From positions 62,001 to 126,000 of the forward strand of contig JADJPW010000011.1 of NCBI GenBank assembly GCA_016713035.1: a stretch of 64,000 bases of DNA, written 5' to 3'. Below the pieces are notes generated by a model. The model was given only the letters and a program-made list of their open reading frames with translations, made no database searches and was not told the DNA's origin. How positions within the stretch are numbered: the stretch's first letter is position 1; each line of letters starts with the position of its first letter. Both the position numbers and the translations under genes were made by a program. Below, piece after piece: positions 34,688-43,380 of the stretch. The stretch is from Verrucomicrobiaceae bacterium (lineage in GTDB: Bacteria; Verrucomicrobiota; Verrucomicrobiia; Verrucomicrobiales; Verrucomicrobiaceae).

Positions 34688-35254
34688 ATGCTGGAGACAC
34701 CGCCCGTCATCCATTGGCCGCATGCGCCGCCGCACCGTCTCACTGAGCGAGGGACCTATTTCGTGACGGCAGCGACGCACCTCAAAGCACATCACTTTCG
34801 CGGGGCAAAACGGTTGGAGGTTTTGCAGCGTGGATTGCTGACCGTGGCTGCGAGTTATGGCTGGGATTTGGAGGCTTGGGCGGTGTTCTCCAATCACTAC
34901 CACTTTGTCGCGAAGTCGCCTGCTTCGGCGAAGACTTTGCCGGACATGCTTAGCGTGCTGCATTCCAAGCTTGGAGGCTGGGTGAACCGCCTCGACGGCA
35001 CACCTGACCGCAATGTGTGGCACAATTTCCGCGAAACACAGCTTACCCACCCGACCTCCTATTTCGCCAGGCTGAACTACACACATCAAAACGCTGTGCA
35101 TCACGGACTCGCCCGTGTCGCGACGGACTACCCGTGGTGCTCCGCCTCCTGGTTCGAGCAACACACCTCCCCAGCGATGGTTCGCTCGATCCAACGCTTC
35201 AAAACGGACCGAGTGAAGGTGCCGGATGAGTTCGAGGTGGATGCGGATTGGTGA
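34688..35254 (+). CDS. RAYT/IS200-like Y1 transposase, short form
   Basis: The 188-residue protein has the Y1/HUH transposase fold: an opening ERGTYFVTAATHLKAHHF, the metal-binding HxH in FSNHYHFVAKSP, and a later NYTHQNAVHHGLARVATDYPWCS. The last carries the candidate nucleophilic Tyr and the D-YPWSS-like end seen in REP-associated tyrosine transposases. An in-frame start at 34649 would add 13 residues of no clear relation. No flanking IS-type subterminal hairpin was recognised, and this family usually stays fixed in the chromosome. It lies directly after the duplicated 3' remnant, so it may be linked to that rearrangement. Confidence 0.85.
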   Translation: MLETPPVIHWPHAPPHRLTERGTYFVTAATHLKAHHFRGAKRLEVLQRGLLTVAASYGWDLEAWAVFSNHYHFVAKSPASAKTLPDMLSVLHSKLGGWVNRLDGTPDRNVWHNFRETQLTHPTSYFARLNYTHQNAVHHGLARVATDYPWCSASWFEQHTSPAMVRSIQRFKTDRVKVPDEFEVDADW

Positions 35255-35391
35255 AATTTTGCTGACGCGAGGCTACAATGATCCTTACCTGATCACATTC
35301 TCTCCGTTTCTGGTGATTCGCCTTACCCCGCCTGGAGTCAACAGCCAGAAGATCTCCAGACGGGGCGGCGAAAGTGGGAGAGAGACGGAGC

Positions 35392-35826
35392 TTATTGCTC
35401 CATCCGGTAGCTGACCGTGGCGGCCACGGAGGTCTGGCCAGCGTAAGAATACTGGAGAGCACCATTATTAAGGCTCACATACTTGGCGGCACCTTTGATG
35501 TCTTCCTCGCTCAGTCCTGGGACTGAAAAGCTGCGTCCTTTGAGCGATCCACGGGTGACCACGCCACCACGGCTGACGGCTCGTAAAATGTCTTCTAGAC
35601 TGTCTCCACGGACGAAGTCGAGTCCAGCAGCCTGCGCCATCACACTCGTGGAGACGAGTTCCTGGGCATTGCGACGATCGCGTGCGGCATAGAATCCATC
35701 ATCCGTGCTCATCATGGGGACGGCGATGGAGGCTAAGATGCCAATGAAAGCGACTACCATGAGCATTTCGAAGAGGCTGAAGCCCTTCTGAAGGTTAGTG
35801 CGATGGGAGTGGATGGCTGTTTTCAT
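35392..35826 (-). CDS. Type II secretion/type IV pilin-like pseudopilin
   Basis: The 144-residue protein has a 14-residue polar leader ending in KG, then the class III prepilin signature FSLFEMLMVVAFIGILASIA. A Gly-Phe cleavage site and the conserved Glu at mature position 5 are present, and the hydrophobic helix would anchor it in the inner membrane before assembly. The remaining 100 residues are a small pilin-type globular domain. No other secretion or pilus gene is nearby, which is common for stand-alone pseudopilins in this phylum. The promoter region upstream is a strikingly AT-rich stretch. Confidence 0.88.
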   Translation of the reverse strand: MKTAIHSHRTNLQKGFSLFEMLMVVAFIGILASIAVPMMSTDDGFYAARDRRNAQELVSTSVMAQAAGLDFVRGDSLEDILRAVSRGGVVTRGSLKGRSFSVPGLSEEDIKGAAKYVSLNNGALQYSYAGQTSVAATVSYRMEQ

Positions 35827-36164
35827 TGTTTTCTCGTGTGTGCCGCTAGATTATGATAATTAAACTGCACTTGCAAGAGTTTTGTTATCAAAATTTCATT
35901 TTTTATCACATATTGCTCTCAATGCTGATAAAAACGTAAAGTGTAAAATAAATAACTCTTAACTTTTGGCCTTTGGAGTGTGAATAATCTAATTACTAGA
36001 TATGAGGTGATCTCTAGAGCGCTGATTCCAAGTTCTCACATCTAGTGTAACTTACGATTTTTATGGATCGTGATACCGCGGCGAGAGTTCCAGGAGCTCC
36101 TGAAATGGAATTGTTCACTTTTTGGTTCGAGCGTTTTGACCGCCCGCATGGCCCACCTCGGCCC
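35827..36164. other. AT-rich non-coding stretch upstream of the pseudopilin gene
   Basis: No gene is supported in these 338 bp. From about 35845 to 36065 the sequence is far more AT-rich than anything around it. It contains repeated TTATCA/TGATAA words and the inverted repeat at 35900-35934. It probably holds the pseudopilin promoter on the minus strand and the 3' end region of the TlyA gene. Nothing else was recognised. Confidence 0.6.
35900..35934. promoter_or_regulatory. Inverted repeat TTTTTATCA/TGATAAAAA
   Basis: Two perfect 9-bp arms (35900-35908 and 35926-35934) are separated by 17 bp, about 75 bp upstream of the pseudopilin start. Related words (TTATGATAATT, GTTATCAAAA) flank it. The spacing would put the half sites on one DNA face, suggesting a regulator-binding region. 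Confidence 0.45.
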
Positions 36165-36905
36165 TCAGTCGATCTTCTTTTGGAACCAAGCGAGGTATTC
36201 TCTGTTTCCATCGGTGCCCTGGAGACTGGACTCGACGATGCCGCGCCATTCGAGCTCGGGAATGGAGCGGACAAAGGTCTCGATCTTGTCGCAGGCTTTT
36301 TGGTGAAGGGCTGGCTCGCGGACGATGCCGCCTTTGCCGACCTCCTCGCGGGAGAGCTCAAATTGGGGTTTTACGAGCACCACGGCTTGCCCACCGGGCC
36401 TCAGGACACTCAGTGCTGCGGGTAATACGAGTGTGAGGGAAATAAAGGAGACGTCCGCTACGAGGATGTCCACCTCCTCACCGACATCGGCGGGCTGGAG
36501 GTGGCGGACGTTGGTTTTTTCCCGGCTGATGACGCGGGGGTCGCTGCGGAGCTTCCAGACGAGCTGGTTGGTGCCGACATCGAAGGCGAAGACTTTTTTC
36601 GCACCGCGCTGGAGGAGGCAGTCGGTAAAGCCACCAGTGGAGGCGCCGACGTCTAGCGCGGTGAAGCCCGTGACGTCGATTTGGAAGGCCTCCAGGGCAC
36701 CTTCGAGCTTCAATCCGCCGCGTGAGACGAATTTGGGAGGTTGGCGGAGGATGATTTGCTCGCCCTCACGGACTTCCCAGCCGGGCTGGGTGATGCGGCG
36801 GTCGCCGATGCGCACTTCGCCCGCGAGAATGAGCCTTTTGGCCTGCTCACGTGAGGGGACGAGCCCCAGGCGCAGCATGGCTAAATCGAGTCGCTCCCTG
36901 GGCAT
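36165..36905 (-). CDS. tlyA: TlyA-family rRNA 2'-O-methyltransferase / hemolysin-like protein
   Basis: The 246-residue protein has an N-terminal S4 RNA-binding domain (ERLDLAMLRLGLVPSREQAK, VRIGDRRITQPGWEVREGE). An FtsJ-like SAM-dependent methyltransferase domain follows: FVSRGGLKLEGALEAF, ALDVGASTGGFTDCLLQRG for SAM binding, VDILVADVSFISLTLVLP, and VVLVKPQFELSREEVGKGG with the catalytic-type Lys. TlyA homologues methylate rRNA cytidines. The start at 36905 gives the standard N-terminus; an upstream ATG adds an atypical 25 residues. It lies 31 bp after the stop of a membrane-anchored protein gene on the same strand. Confidence 0.92.
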   Translation of the reverse strand: MPRERLDLAMLRLGLVPSREQAKRLILAGEVRIGDRRITQPGWEVREGEQIILRQPPKFVSRGGLKLEGALEAFQIDVTGFTALDVGASTGGFTDCLLQRGAKKVFAFDVGTNQLVWKLRSDPRVISREKTNVRHLQPADVGEEVDILVADVSFISLTLVLPAALSVLRPGGQAVVLVKPQFELSREEVGKGGIVREPALHQKACDKIETFVRSIPELEWRGIVESSLQGTDGNREYLAWFQKKID

Positions 36906-36936
36906 GAGATGGGGTCTGAGAAAGGCGGGGCTGCGC

Positions 36937-37479
36937 TCAGGGTTTGGTGACCGGCAGGATGAGCTCATCGCCGGCTTCAAGGGTGACGCCGGGGAGATTC
37001 CGCTTCACGTCGATGTCCGCTACGGCTTCCGCTTCCTCGATGACATCGCTGATGAGCACGCGCCCGATGACGCCATCTCCACGGCGGATGTCGAAGGCTT
37101 GGCCTTGGGTGAGTTTTTTATTTTTCCCGGCATTGATGATCACAAAGCCTTTTTCGAGCTCCACGGTGGTGATGCGGGCGACGACGGCCATGCCGAGGAC
37201 TTGTTTTTGCAGCGCAGTGAGCTGGGCGGGGGCGGTGGGCACGGCGGGGGTCCCCGGTAGCTGGGGTGGTGGGGCGGGCTCTGTCACGCGGTCATTGCTC
37301 ACGGGCTCGAAGCTGCTGGCACGCTTTGGATAGGCTGCTTCTAGCGCGGCGATCTTTTTGCGCTGGTATTCGAGTTCTTCGCGTTGGCCTTTGGCGGCCA
37401 AATTGCCCTCCCAGGCTAGGTAGCCAGTGATGCAGACGAGCAGAGCCATCAGGGCGAGAGCGAAATGAGTCATTTTCAT
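36937..37479 (-). CDS. Membrane-anchored coiled-coil protein of unknown function
   Basis: The 180-residue product has an N-terminal membrane anchor (FALALMALLVCITGYLAW) and a short coiled coil (REELEYQRKKIAALEAAY). A Pro-rich linker (EPAPPPQLPGTPAVPTAPA) precedes a beta-rich domain of about 85 residues (VELEKGFVIINAGKNKKL, TQGQAFDIRRGDGVIGRVLI). The domain resembles the small beta-barrel of MreC-like or flagellar-assembly-type proteins, by appearance only. It would project into the periplasm. It is probably co-transcribed with the TlyA gene downstream (31 bp). No specific function is assigned. Confidence 0.7.
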   Translation of the reverse strand: MKMTHFALALMALLVCITGYLAWEGNLAAKGQREELEYQRKKIAALEAAYPKRASSFEPVSNDRVTEPAPPPQLPGTPAVPTAPAQLTALQKQVLGMAVVARITTVELEKGFVIINAGKNKKLTQGQAFDIRRGDGVIGRVLISDVIEEAEAVADIDVKRNLPGVTLEAGDELILPVTKP

Positions 37480-37520
37480 GTTGGTGGGATGCTAGGTCGC
37501 TTTTTTGCCGCTGGCAAGGA

Positions 37521-38138
37521 TCACACCAGATAGGGATTGCTCACTCGCTCTGCACCGATGGTGGTATCGCCTCCATGGCCGGGGAAAACGCGGGTATCAT
37601 CCGCTAGCGGCAGTAGCTTTTCCTGGATGCCACGGATGAGCCTGCTGGTCGATCCACCAGGTAGATCTGTGCGGCCCACACTGCCCGCGAACAACACATC
37701 GCCACCGAAGAGGAGCTTTTCCGCCTCCCAGTGGAAACAGACGCTATCTAGTGAATGCCCTGGCACATGGTATAGCCTCCAATCGACTCCACAGGCCGTC
37801 ACAAGCGACTTTGAGCTCAAAATCTCATCCACCTCATAGGCAGGTACGTTGATCTGGGTGCCCATGAAGGCATTGAAAAGCCCCTCTAGCGTCAACTGGG
37901 GCGAAAAGGGCTCCCAGGCCACCACACGGCAGCCATGCGCTGCTTTGAGGGCTGCCACGTCCATCACATGATCAAAGTGCTGATGGGTGAGAAACAGCAC
38001 ATCCACATGGATTTTGCGCTCTCGGAGCCACTCGGCCACTCCTTCTGGCGCATCGACGAGCAGCGTTCCACCGGGCAAAGTAAAAAGATGGGAATTCGTC
38101 TCAGCGATGCCACCTGTGTAGATCTGGATGTTTGTCAT
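37521..38138 (-). CDS. Metallo-beta-lactamase-fold hydrolase (glyoxalase II-like)
   Basis: The 205-residue protein has the HxHxDH dinuclear-metal motif in FLTHQHFDHVMD, a second His in YHVPGHSLDSVCFH, the bridging Asp in LLFGGDVLFAGSVGRTD, and the last His in RVFPGHGGDTTIG. The GRTDLPGG element and the size match small YcbL-like/glyoxalase II relatives rather than beta-lactamases. A hydroxyacyl-thioester substrate is likely. It is cytoplasmic. The start at 38138 fits the first beta strand (MTNIQIYTGGIAETNSHLF). The gene diverges from the protease gene. Confidence 0.92.
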   Translation of the reverse strand: MTNIQIYTGGIAETNSHLFTLPGGTLLVDAPEGVAEWLRERKIHVDVLFLTHQHFDHVMDVAALKAAHGCRVVAWEPFSPQLTLEGLFNAFMGTQINVPAYEVDEILSSKSLVTACGVDWRLYHVPGHSLDSVCFHWEAEKLLFGGDVLFAGSVGRTDLPGGSTSRLIRGIQEKLLPLADDTRVFPGHGGDTTIGAERVSNPYLV

Positions 38139-38242
38139 GGGTCTCGAATTGCTGGAAACCGGTGGACAATTCAAGGCGGAAACGGCACAATTCCCGCGCT
38201 AAAACCCCCACGCGGCACGTTATACCCTCTTTAAGGAAGCCC

Positions 38243-40558
38243 ATGATTGCCAAACCCTCGTCTTTTCTCGCCCTCGCAGCAGCGGCGGCCCTCTCTTTCT
38301 CCTCCTACTCGCGGGCTGAAGATCCGAATTTCGGCCAGGTGGCCATGCATGTGGCCTACATGCTCCAAAACCACCACTACTCCCATCGCGACTTCGATGA
38401 TGCCATGTCCAAGGACATGCTGGCGAACTTTCTCGACCTCATCGACTTCCGACACACCTTTTTCACCCAGGAGGACGTGGATGGCTTCCGCGAGAAGTAT
38501 GACACCACGCTGGATGACCACCTCCTGATGCGCAACATCAGCCCCGCGCTCGAAATTTACGAGGTCTTCAAGCAGCGCGTGAAAGAACGCGTCGATTTCG
38601 CCAAAAAAGCACTCAAGGAACAGAAGTTCACCTTTGACTCCGGGCGTGTCGTCGAGCTGAAGCGTGACAAAGCACCTTGGCCCAAGAACAAGCAAGAAGC
38701 CGACAAGCTCTGGCTCGACATCATCGAGGAAAACCTCCTCCAGGAGCGCATCTCCGATGATGCCAAAGCACGCGAGAAAGCTAAAAAAGCCGCTAAAGCC
38801 AAAGCTGAAGGCAAACCCGAGCCCAAAGTGGCCGAGGAGGCTAAAAAGGAGAAAAGCGACGATGATCTCCCCCCCGCCGAACGCGTGGCCAAAGACTATG
38901 ACCGCCTGCTCGAAGTCACCAACGAAAACGACAACGAGGACACGGTGAACTTTTTCCTCTCCTCCCTGGCCACCGCCTATGATCCGCACACCGAGTACAT
39001 GAGCACCGATGAGCGTGATAGCTTCAATCAGCACATGACGCACAAGCTGGTGGGCATCGGAGCCCTGCTCCAAACCAAAGACGACGCCGCAGAGATCCAG
39101 GGCATCGTCGTCGGTGGCCCAGCCGATAAAGAAGGCTCTCTGAAGCTCAACGACCGCATCATCGCCGTCGCCCAGGGCGAAGCCGAATTCGTCGATGTGA
39201 AGTACCTCAAGCTGCAAAAAATCGTCAACATGATCCGTGGCGACATCGGCAGCACCGTGCGCCTGAAAGTCATCACCGCAGCAGACCCCACGGGTGCCCC
39301 GAAAATCATCACCATCGTGCGTGAGGAAGTGCCTCTGAAGGAAAAACTCGCCAACGCAGAAATGCTGGTCACGCCGCCCGAGTTCGGGCCGCAATTCAAG
39401 CTCGGCTGGATCAATCTTTCCAACTTCTACGGCGATATGGAGCGTGGCGAAATCAGCGCCAGCACCGATGTGGAGCGGCTCCTGCGCCGCCTCATGAAGG
39501 AAGGCATCCAGGGCCTCGTCTTTGACCTCCGTGACAATGGCGGTGGCTCCCTCGATGAAGCAGTGAAGCTCACCGGCCTCTTTGTGCCGCAGGGCCCCGT
39601 CGTCCAAGCAAAGGACTGGCGCGGCAGCATCACCTGGAAAGACAGTGAAGGTGATAAACCCGTCTATGACGGCCCGATGATCGTCCTCACCAATAAAGCC
39701 TCTGCCTCCGCCTCTGAGATTCTCGCTGCCGCGCTCCAGGATTACCGCCGGGCCGTGGTCATCGGAGACAGCTCGACCTTTGGTAAAGGCACCGTGCAGA
39801 CCATCCTCGATGTGGCTCGTTACATGCCCTTTTTCAGCAAAAAAGACCGCGCAGGCTCGCTCAAAGTAACCATCCAGAAATTCTACCGCATCGCGGGTGG
39901 CTCCACTCAGCTCAAAGGCGTCATCCCAGACATCACGCTGCCCAATCGCTATGATGTCCTCGATATCGGTGAAGACGCAGCGAAAAACCCACTGCCCTAC
40001 GACAACATCGAGTCCCGCCCCTTCAAAGCCGTGCGCAAAGACGCCCTGCCTATTGACTCGCTCCGCACGGCCTCTCAAGCCCGCGTCACGGCCAATGCCG
40101 AATTCCAGATCATCCAAGAGGACGCCAAGCGCCTCAAAGAACGCCTCGATAAAAATACGGTCACTCTCAACCTCGCCGAGCGTGAAAAGGAACGCCTCGA
40201 AACAGAAGCACGTCGCGAAAAAATCACCGAAGACCGCTCCAAGCGCACCAAGGAAGTCGCAGACCGCCTTAAAGACCAAGGATTCAAAATCTATCGCCTC
40301 ACGCTCGATAACGTGGATAGCCCAGAGCTCGTCCTCGAATCCACCTTCACCAAGGAGCAGAATACCGGCATGCGAACCGCTAAAAAGGAAGATGAAGAAG
40401 AAGAGACCGCCTCTGACGGCTCCAAATTCCCCTATGGTGTCGAGCCCGTGAAATTTGAAACCGTTCAGGTCCTACGTGACCTCATCCAGCACGAGCAAAA
40501 GCTGACCACCGCCGTCAAGCCAACAGACCCCGCCCCCACCAAGCCACAGGCCCAGTAA
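38243..40558 (+). CDS. prc: Tail-specific (C-terminal processing) protease, S41 family
   Basis: The 771-residue product has a signal peptide (SFLALAAAAALSFSSYSRA). An N-terminal Tsp domain follows (VAYMLQNHHYSHRDFDD, DFRHTFFTQEDVDGF) with a Lys/Glu/Ala-rich insertion, then a PDZ domain (KEGSLKLNDRIIAVAQG). The S41 core has GLVFDLRDNGGGSLDEAV and the catalytic Ser-Lys dyad in NKASASASEILAAAL / STFGKGTVQT. The C-terminal DUF3340-like helical region ends in a Lys/Glu-rich segment. It would degrade or trim periplasmic proteins from their C-termini. Its length is close to E. coli Prc, plus the internal charged insertion. It is divergent from the metallo-hydrolase gene. Confidence 0.93.
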   Translation: MIAKPSSFLALAAAAALSFSSYSRAEDPNFGQVAMHVAYMLQNHHYSHRDFDDAMSKDMLANFLDLIDFRHTFFTQEDVDGFREKYDTTLDDHLLMRNISPALEIYEVFKQRVKERVDFAKKALKEQKFTFDSGRVVELKRDKAPWPKNKQEADKLWLDIIEENLLQERISDDAKAREKAKKAAKAKAEGKPEPKVAEEAKKEKSDDDLPPAERVAKDYDRLLEVTNENDNEDTVNFFLSSLATAYDPHTEYMSTDERDSFNQHMTHKLVGIGALLQTKDDAAEIQGIVVGGPADKEGSLKLNDRIIAVAQGEAEFVDVKYLKLQKIVNMIRGDIGSTVRLKVITAADPTGAPKIITIVREEVPLKEKLANAEMLVTPPEFGPQFKLGWINLSNFYGDMERGEISASTDVERLLRRLMKEGIQGLVFDLRDNGGGSLDEAVKLTGLFVPQGPVVQAKDWRGSITWKDSEGDKPVYDGPMIVLTNKASASASEILAAALQDYRRAVVIGDSSTFGKGTVQTILDVARYMPFFSKKDRAGSLKVTIQKFYRIAGGSTQLKGVIPDITLPNRYDVLDIGEDAAKNPLPYDNIESRPFKAVRKDALPIDSLRTASQARVTANAEFQIIQEDAKRLKERLDKNTVTLNLAEREKERLETEARREKITEDRSKRTKEVADRLKDQGFKIYRLTLDNVDSPELVLESTFTKEQNTGMRTAKKEDEEEETASDGSKFPYGVEPVKFETVQVLRDLIQHEQKLTTAVKPTDPAPTKPQAQ

Positions 40559-40667
40559 GCTAGATCCTTCTCTGAAGCTCCACCTCCAGCGGCGAAAACG
40601 TTTGCCACCTAGAGGGCAGAGTTGCTAGGTTCCTGCGCTTCCCTCATCCGCGCCCTTTTTTTGCTCT

Positions 40668-41390
40668 ATGCAGTTCTATTTCCCCACTCATCTGAATCTC
40701 GGTAACGAACACAGCGAAGGCTTTCACCAGGAGCTCCTGCGTGGCCTCACTCACAAGCTCAATAACTTGCTCGCCGTCATTCAGGGATTCAGCAGCCTCA
40801 TCCTCATGGCCGATGATCTCGATCCCAGTGTGATGGAAAACATGCAGCATATCAAAGAGGCATCCACCGGTGTCGGAGGACTCAGTGAGCGCATCCGCGC
40901 TGCTGGCGGCTGTGCCAAGCTCAGCCCGCAATCCCTCTCGCTGAATGACTACCTGGGAGCAGTGGAGACCTCACTCATGGACCCCTCCCAGAAAAACGGC
41001 GTCGTTCTGGAGGCCGATGTGCAGCCCGGCTTACCGCCCGTCGTGGTGGACCCCAGCAAATTCAAAGAACTCCTCCTAGAGCTCCTCAAAAATGCCGCTG
41101 AAGCCGCCCAAAAAGGCGGAGGACGCTGTGCCCTGAAAATCTGTGGCCCAGGCACCATCACACCTGCGGAGCAACGCCGCGTGGACATCCTCGTGAGCAA
41201 TACTGGCTCCACTATCCCGCCGGAAAAGATGCAGGACATCTTCCGCCCCTTTCACGGCTCCAAACCCAGCCACCACCTCGGGCTCGGGCTCACCATCGCT
41301 GCCATGCTAGCCCACCAAATGGGTATGCAGCTCGGAGTCGCCTCTGAAAACAACACCACGACCTTCTGGCTCAGTTGCCCGACTGCTTGA
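40668..41390 (+). CDS. Soluble sensor-less histidine kinase (HATPase)
   Basis: The 240-residue cytoplasmic protein has no membrane segment and no sensor domain. The H box is LLRGLTHKLNNLLAVIQGFS (phospho-His near residue 29). The N box is ELLLELLKNAAEAAQ, and the G boxes are weak DILVSNTGSTIPPEKM and HHLGLGLTIAAMLAHQMG. The H-box-plus-ATPase arrangement resembles the NtrB-like HisKA/HATPase_c core alone. It may phosphorylate a regulator encoded elsewhere, or work as a histidine-kinase-like scaffold. The closest regulator genes in the window are 9 kb (OmpR type) and 19 kb (sigma-54 activator) away, so no partner is assigned. Confidence 0.85.
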   Translation: MQFYFPTHLNLGNEHSEGFHQELLRGLTHKLNNLLAVIQGFSSLILMADDLDPSVMENMQHIKEASTGVGGLSERIRAAGGCAKLSPQSLSLNDYLGAVETSLMDPSQKNGVVLEADVQPGLPPVVVDPSKFKELLLELLKNAAEAAQKGGGRCALKICGPGTITPAEQRRVDILVSNTGSTIPPEKMQDIFRPFHGSKPSHHLGLGLTIAAMLAHQMGMQLGVASENNTTTFWLSCPTA

Positions 41391-41511
41391 AGAAGCCAGA
41401 TCGTCAGGCCTTTCTGACTTTCCATCCATAATTATGCGCAAACACTGCGCTGGACGACGCAGCATGCCGAACGGAACATGCGCGAGCATGTCCAAATGGA
41501 GGCCAGATCGT

Positions 41512-42273
41512 ATGAAACACCTGCTTTTACTCCTCGCTCTCGTTTTCACCACACTCACTGCCACCACACAGGCAGAGACCATCAGCACACTGCGCGGCAA
41601 AAAGTACCTTGGCTGCAAAGTCGTCCGTGTGCATCCAGACGGCATCTCCTTTACGCATAATAGTGGAGCAGCGAAAATCCTCTTCACCGATCTGCCGTCC
41701 TCCATGCGCAGCAAATACGGATATAGTCCGCGCAAAGCCGCTGAGTACACCCGCAAGCTCGCCGATGCACGCAAAGCCGCCGCAGAGAAACGCCGCATCG
41801 CCGAAGAAAAAGCCAGCAAAGAAGCTGAAGCGGCCGAGTTCGAGGCCTTCATGAATGAGCACCGCGAAAACATGCGTCTCTTTGCCGAGGCACAGCAGCG
41901 TGCCCAGGCGCAGATGCAGGCCCAGGGAGCGGCTTGGCCCGTCGGGAACCTCACCGCAGTCACCGCATACCCGAATGTCTTCATCCCAGAGTTGCCGCCC
42001 ATCCACGGCCCCGTCGTCGATGGAAAGGATGTCGTAAAGCACCGCCACGGCTGGGATAACATCGGCATCAATCCACTCGTCTATGGCTCCAGCGGCTACT
42101 ATGTGCCCCCCAGTGGTGGACATGCCTTTTACCCACCTGTATGGCCCGCGCTCGGCTATGCACGCCCAGGTTATGGCATCTCTTACGGCGTCCAGGGCCA
42201 GGTAGGCCTGGGAGGCGGTGTACAGCTCGGAGTCGGAGTGCGCGGACGTGTCACCGGCCGCTTCGGGCGTTGA
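41512..42273 (+). CDS. Exported protein with SHD1-like start and Gly/Tyr-rich tail
   Basis: The 253-residue product has a signal peptide (MKHLLLLLALVFTTLTATTQA). A small beta domain follows (LRGKKYLGCKVVRVHPDGIS, AAKILFTDLP), of a kind common at the start of Planctomycetes/Verrucomicrobia exported proteins. Next is a charged helix of about 70 residues (RKAAAEKRRIAEEKASKEAE), and then a Pro/Gly/Tyr-rich C-terminus (YGSSGYYVPPSGGHAFYPP, GLGGGVQLGVGVRGRV). The helix suggests a coiled coil; the tail resembles structural or matrix proteins. The start at 41512 is set by the signal peptide. Function unknown. Confidence 0.75.
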   Translation: MKHLLLLLALVFTTLTATTQAETISTLRGKKYLGCKVVRVHPDGISFTHNSGAAKILFTDLPSSMRSKYGYSPRKAAEYTRKLADARKAAAEKRRIAEEKASKEAEAAEFEAFMNEHRENMRLFAEAQQRAQAQMQAQGAAWPVGNLTAVTAYPNVFIPELPPIHGPVVDGKDVVKHRHGWDNIGINPLVYGSSGYYVPPSGGHAFYPPVWPALGYARPGYGISYGVQGQVGLGGGVQLGVGVRGRVTGRFGR

Positions 42274-42340
42274 GCTGGCGTAGGGATGGCTTCCCCCATC
42301 AGCGCCATACTTTGCCCACATGGTTCATGTTCACCGCAAT

Positions 42341-42380
42341 GTAGCATCACTTGGTTCTGCGGGTTCGAGTGAAGTGCTAC
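42341..42380. repeat. 11-bp stem-loop beginning with GTAG
   Basis: GTAGCATCACT (42341-42351) pairs with AGTGA (42368-42372) and TGCTAC (42375-42380), leaving a 2-nt bulge and a 16-nt loop. No T run follows, so it is not a standard terminator. It lies 68 bp after the stop of the preceding gene and may be a degenerate REP-like palindrome or an mRNA end structure. Confidence 0.5.
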
Positions 42381-42404
42381 GGTAAGCCAGACTATTTTTA
42401 TATC

Positions 42405-42418
42405 CGACTTATAAGTCG
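42405..42418. promoter_or_regulatory. Perfect 14-bp palindrome CGACTTATAAGTCG
   Basis: It lies in an AT-rich promoter-like stretch 76 bp upstream of the barrel protein start at 42494. Perfect symmetry suggests a dimeric regulator site. The central TTATAA could also be part of a -10 region. Confidence 0.5.
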
Positions 42419-42493
42419 ATGAACATAAGATCACTAAAAATAGGCATTGTGTTTGTACCTCAAAACAAACTAAACTCACAAAACCACAACCAC

Positions 42494-43354
42494 ATGCCTA
42501 TGCAATACACGAGCCCACTCCCACTCCTCCTCGCTGGAATAGCGTTTTGCACACAGGCTTTCGCGGGAGGGCCTGTCGCTAGCATCGCGAACTCTGCAAA
42601 CGCCTCCATTGTTGATCCCGCTGTATCTGGTCCAAATGGCAAGATCGAAGGCATCTATGGAGCGATCAATAGCAACTATCTGCGTGGTGGAGCTGCTAGC
42701 TTCTCGCTACCTATGGGCCAACACTATGGCGCACAGATCGACGCGAGCTATCTTCGAGCATTTGAAGCGGACATCTATGGAGCTGGGGGGCACTTCTTCA
42801 CCCGCAATCCAGCGAAAGGCCTTTTCGGTCTGGCTACCGGCTTCCAGCACAGCACCGACTTTACAGATGTGCTCGTCGGATTCGAAGGTGAGCTCTACCT
42901 TCGCCGACTGACGCTAGGTGCCTTTGTCGGTTACAATCACGCTGACTTACATGTCATTCCAGGCTTGATCCCAAACCTAGCGACCCAGATAGATTTTGTA
43001 GCTGTTCGGTTGTTCGCCACGGCTTATCTCACAGAAAACCTCGCCCTGACGGCGGAATACCAAAATCGTTTCGAGCGGAATTTCTACCTCGCTCGTTTAG
43101 AGTATCTCACACCCATCAAGGGCATGGCCGTCTTTGTCGAAGGCGGCCTCGGTTATAATGATCACAAGTACATCATGGGTGGCTTGCGCTTCTACCTCGG
43201 TGGCAGTGGCTCACTCATCCACCGCCATCGTAATGATGACCCAGCCAACATCAATTCGGTGTTCACTGGCACTCACGGAGCAGCCCTCAGCAATACAAGG
43301 CCGACATCCGGCGCAGGAGGTCCTCCGCCACCCCCGCCGCCTCCCCCACCGTGA
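42494..43354 (+). CDS. Outer-membrane barrel-like protein with a poly-proline C-terminus
   Basis: The 286-residue product has a signal peptide (MPMQYTSPLPLLLAGIAFCT). About 200 residues alternate aromatic and small residues in barrel-like strands (GGAASFSLPMGQHYGAQIDA, LYLRRLTLGAFVGYNHAD, AVFVEGGLGYNDHKYIMGG). It ends in a Thr/Ser/Gly linker and ten consecutive prolines. Because the tail ends in proline rather than an aromatic residue, the usual barrel-end signal is displaced inward (GGLRFYLGG). Poly-proline could reach through or above the membrane. The start at 42494 is set by the signal peptide. A strong terminator follows. Function unknown. Confidence 0.75.
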   Translation: MPMQYTSPLPLLLAGIAFCTQAFAGGPVASIANSANASIVDPAVSGPNGKIEGIYGAINSNYLRGGAASFSLPMGQHYGAQIDASYLRAFEADIYGAGGHFFTRNPAKGLFGLATGFQHSTDFTDVLVGFEGELYLRRLTLGAFVGYNHADLHVIPGLIPNLATQIDFVAVRLFATAYLTENLALTAEYQNRFERNFYLARLEYLTPIKGMAVFVEGGLGYNDHKYIMGGLRFYLGGSGSLIHRHRNDDPANINSVFTGTHGAALSNTRPTSGAGGPPPPPPPPPP

Positions 43355-43380
43355 GGCCCGTATCTCGTTTCCTTCATAGA

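Noticed and set aside
37415..37435. GTAGCCAG within the membrane-anchored coiled-coil gene, resembling the GTAG box.
   Set aside because: It lies in coding sequence, lacks the AAT/GAT...AGGYT flanks of the four true copies and is explained by codons.
38231..40279. A 682-codon minus-strand ORF over the tail-specific protease gene.
   Set aside because: Antisense to a gene with all S41 motifs; no recognisable domain.
42355..42372. GGGTTCGAGTG looked like a tRNA T-loop.
   Set aside because: The flanks form a different 11-bp stem and no anticodon or acceptor stem with CCA-like end could be placed.
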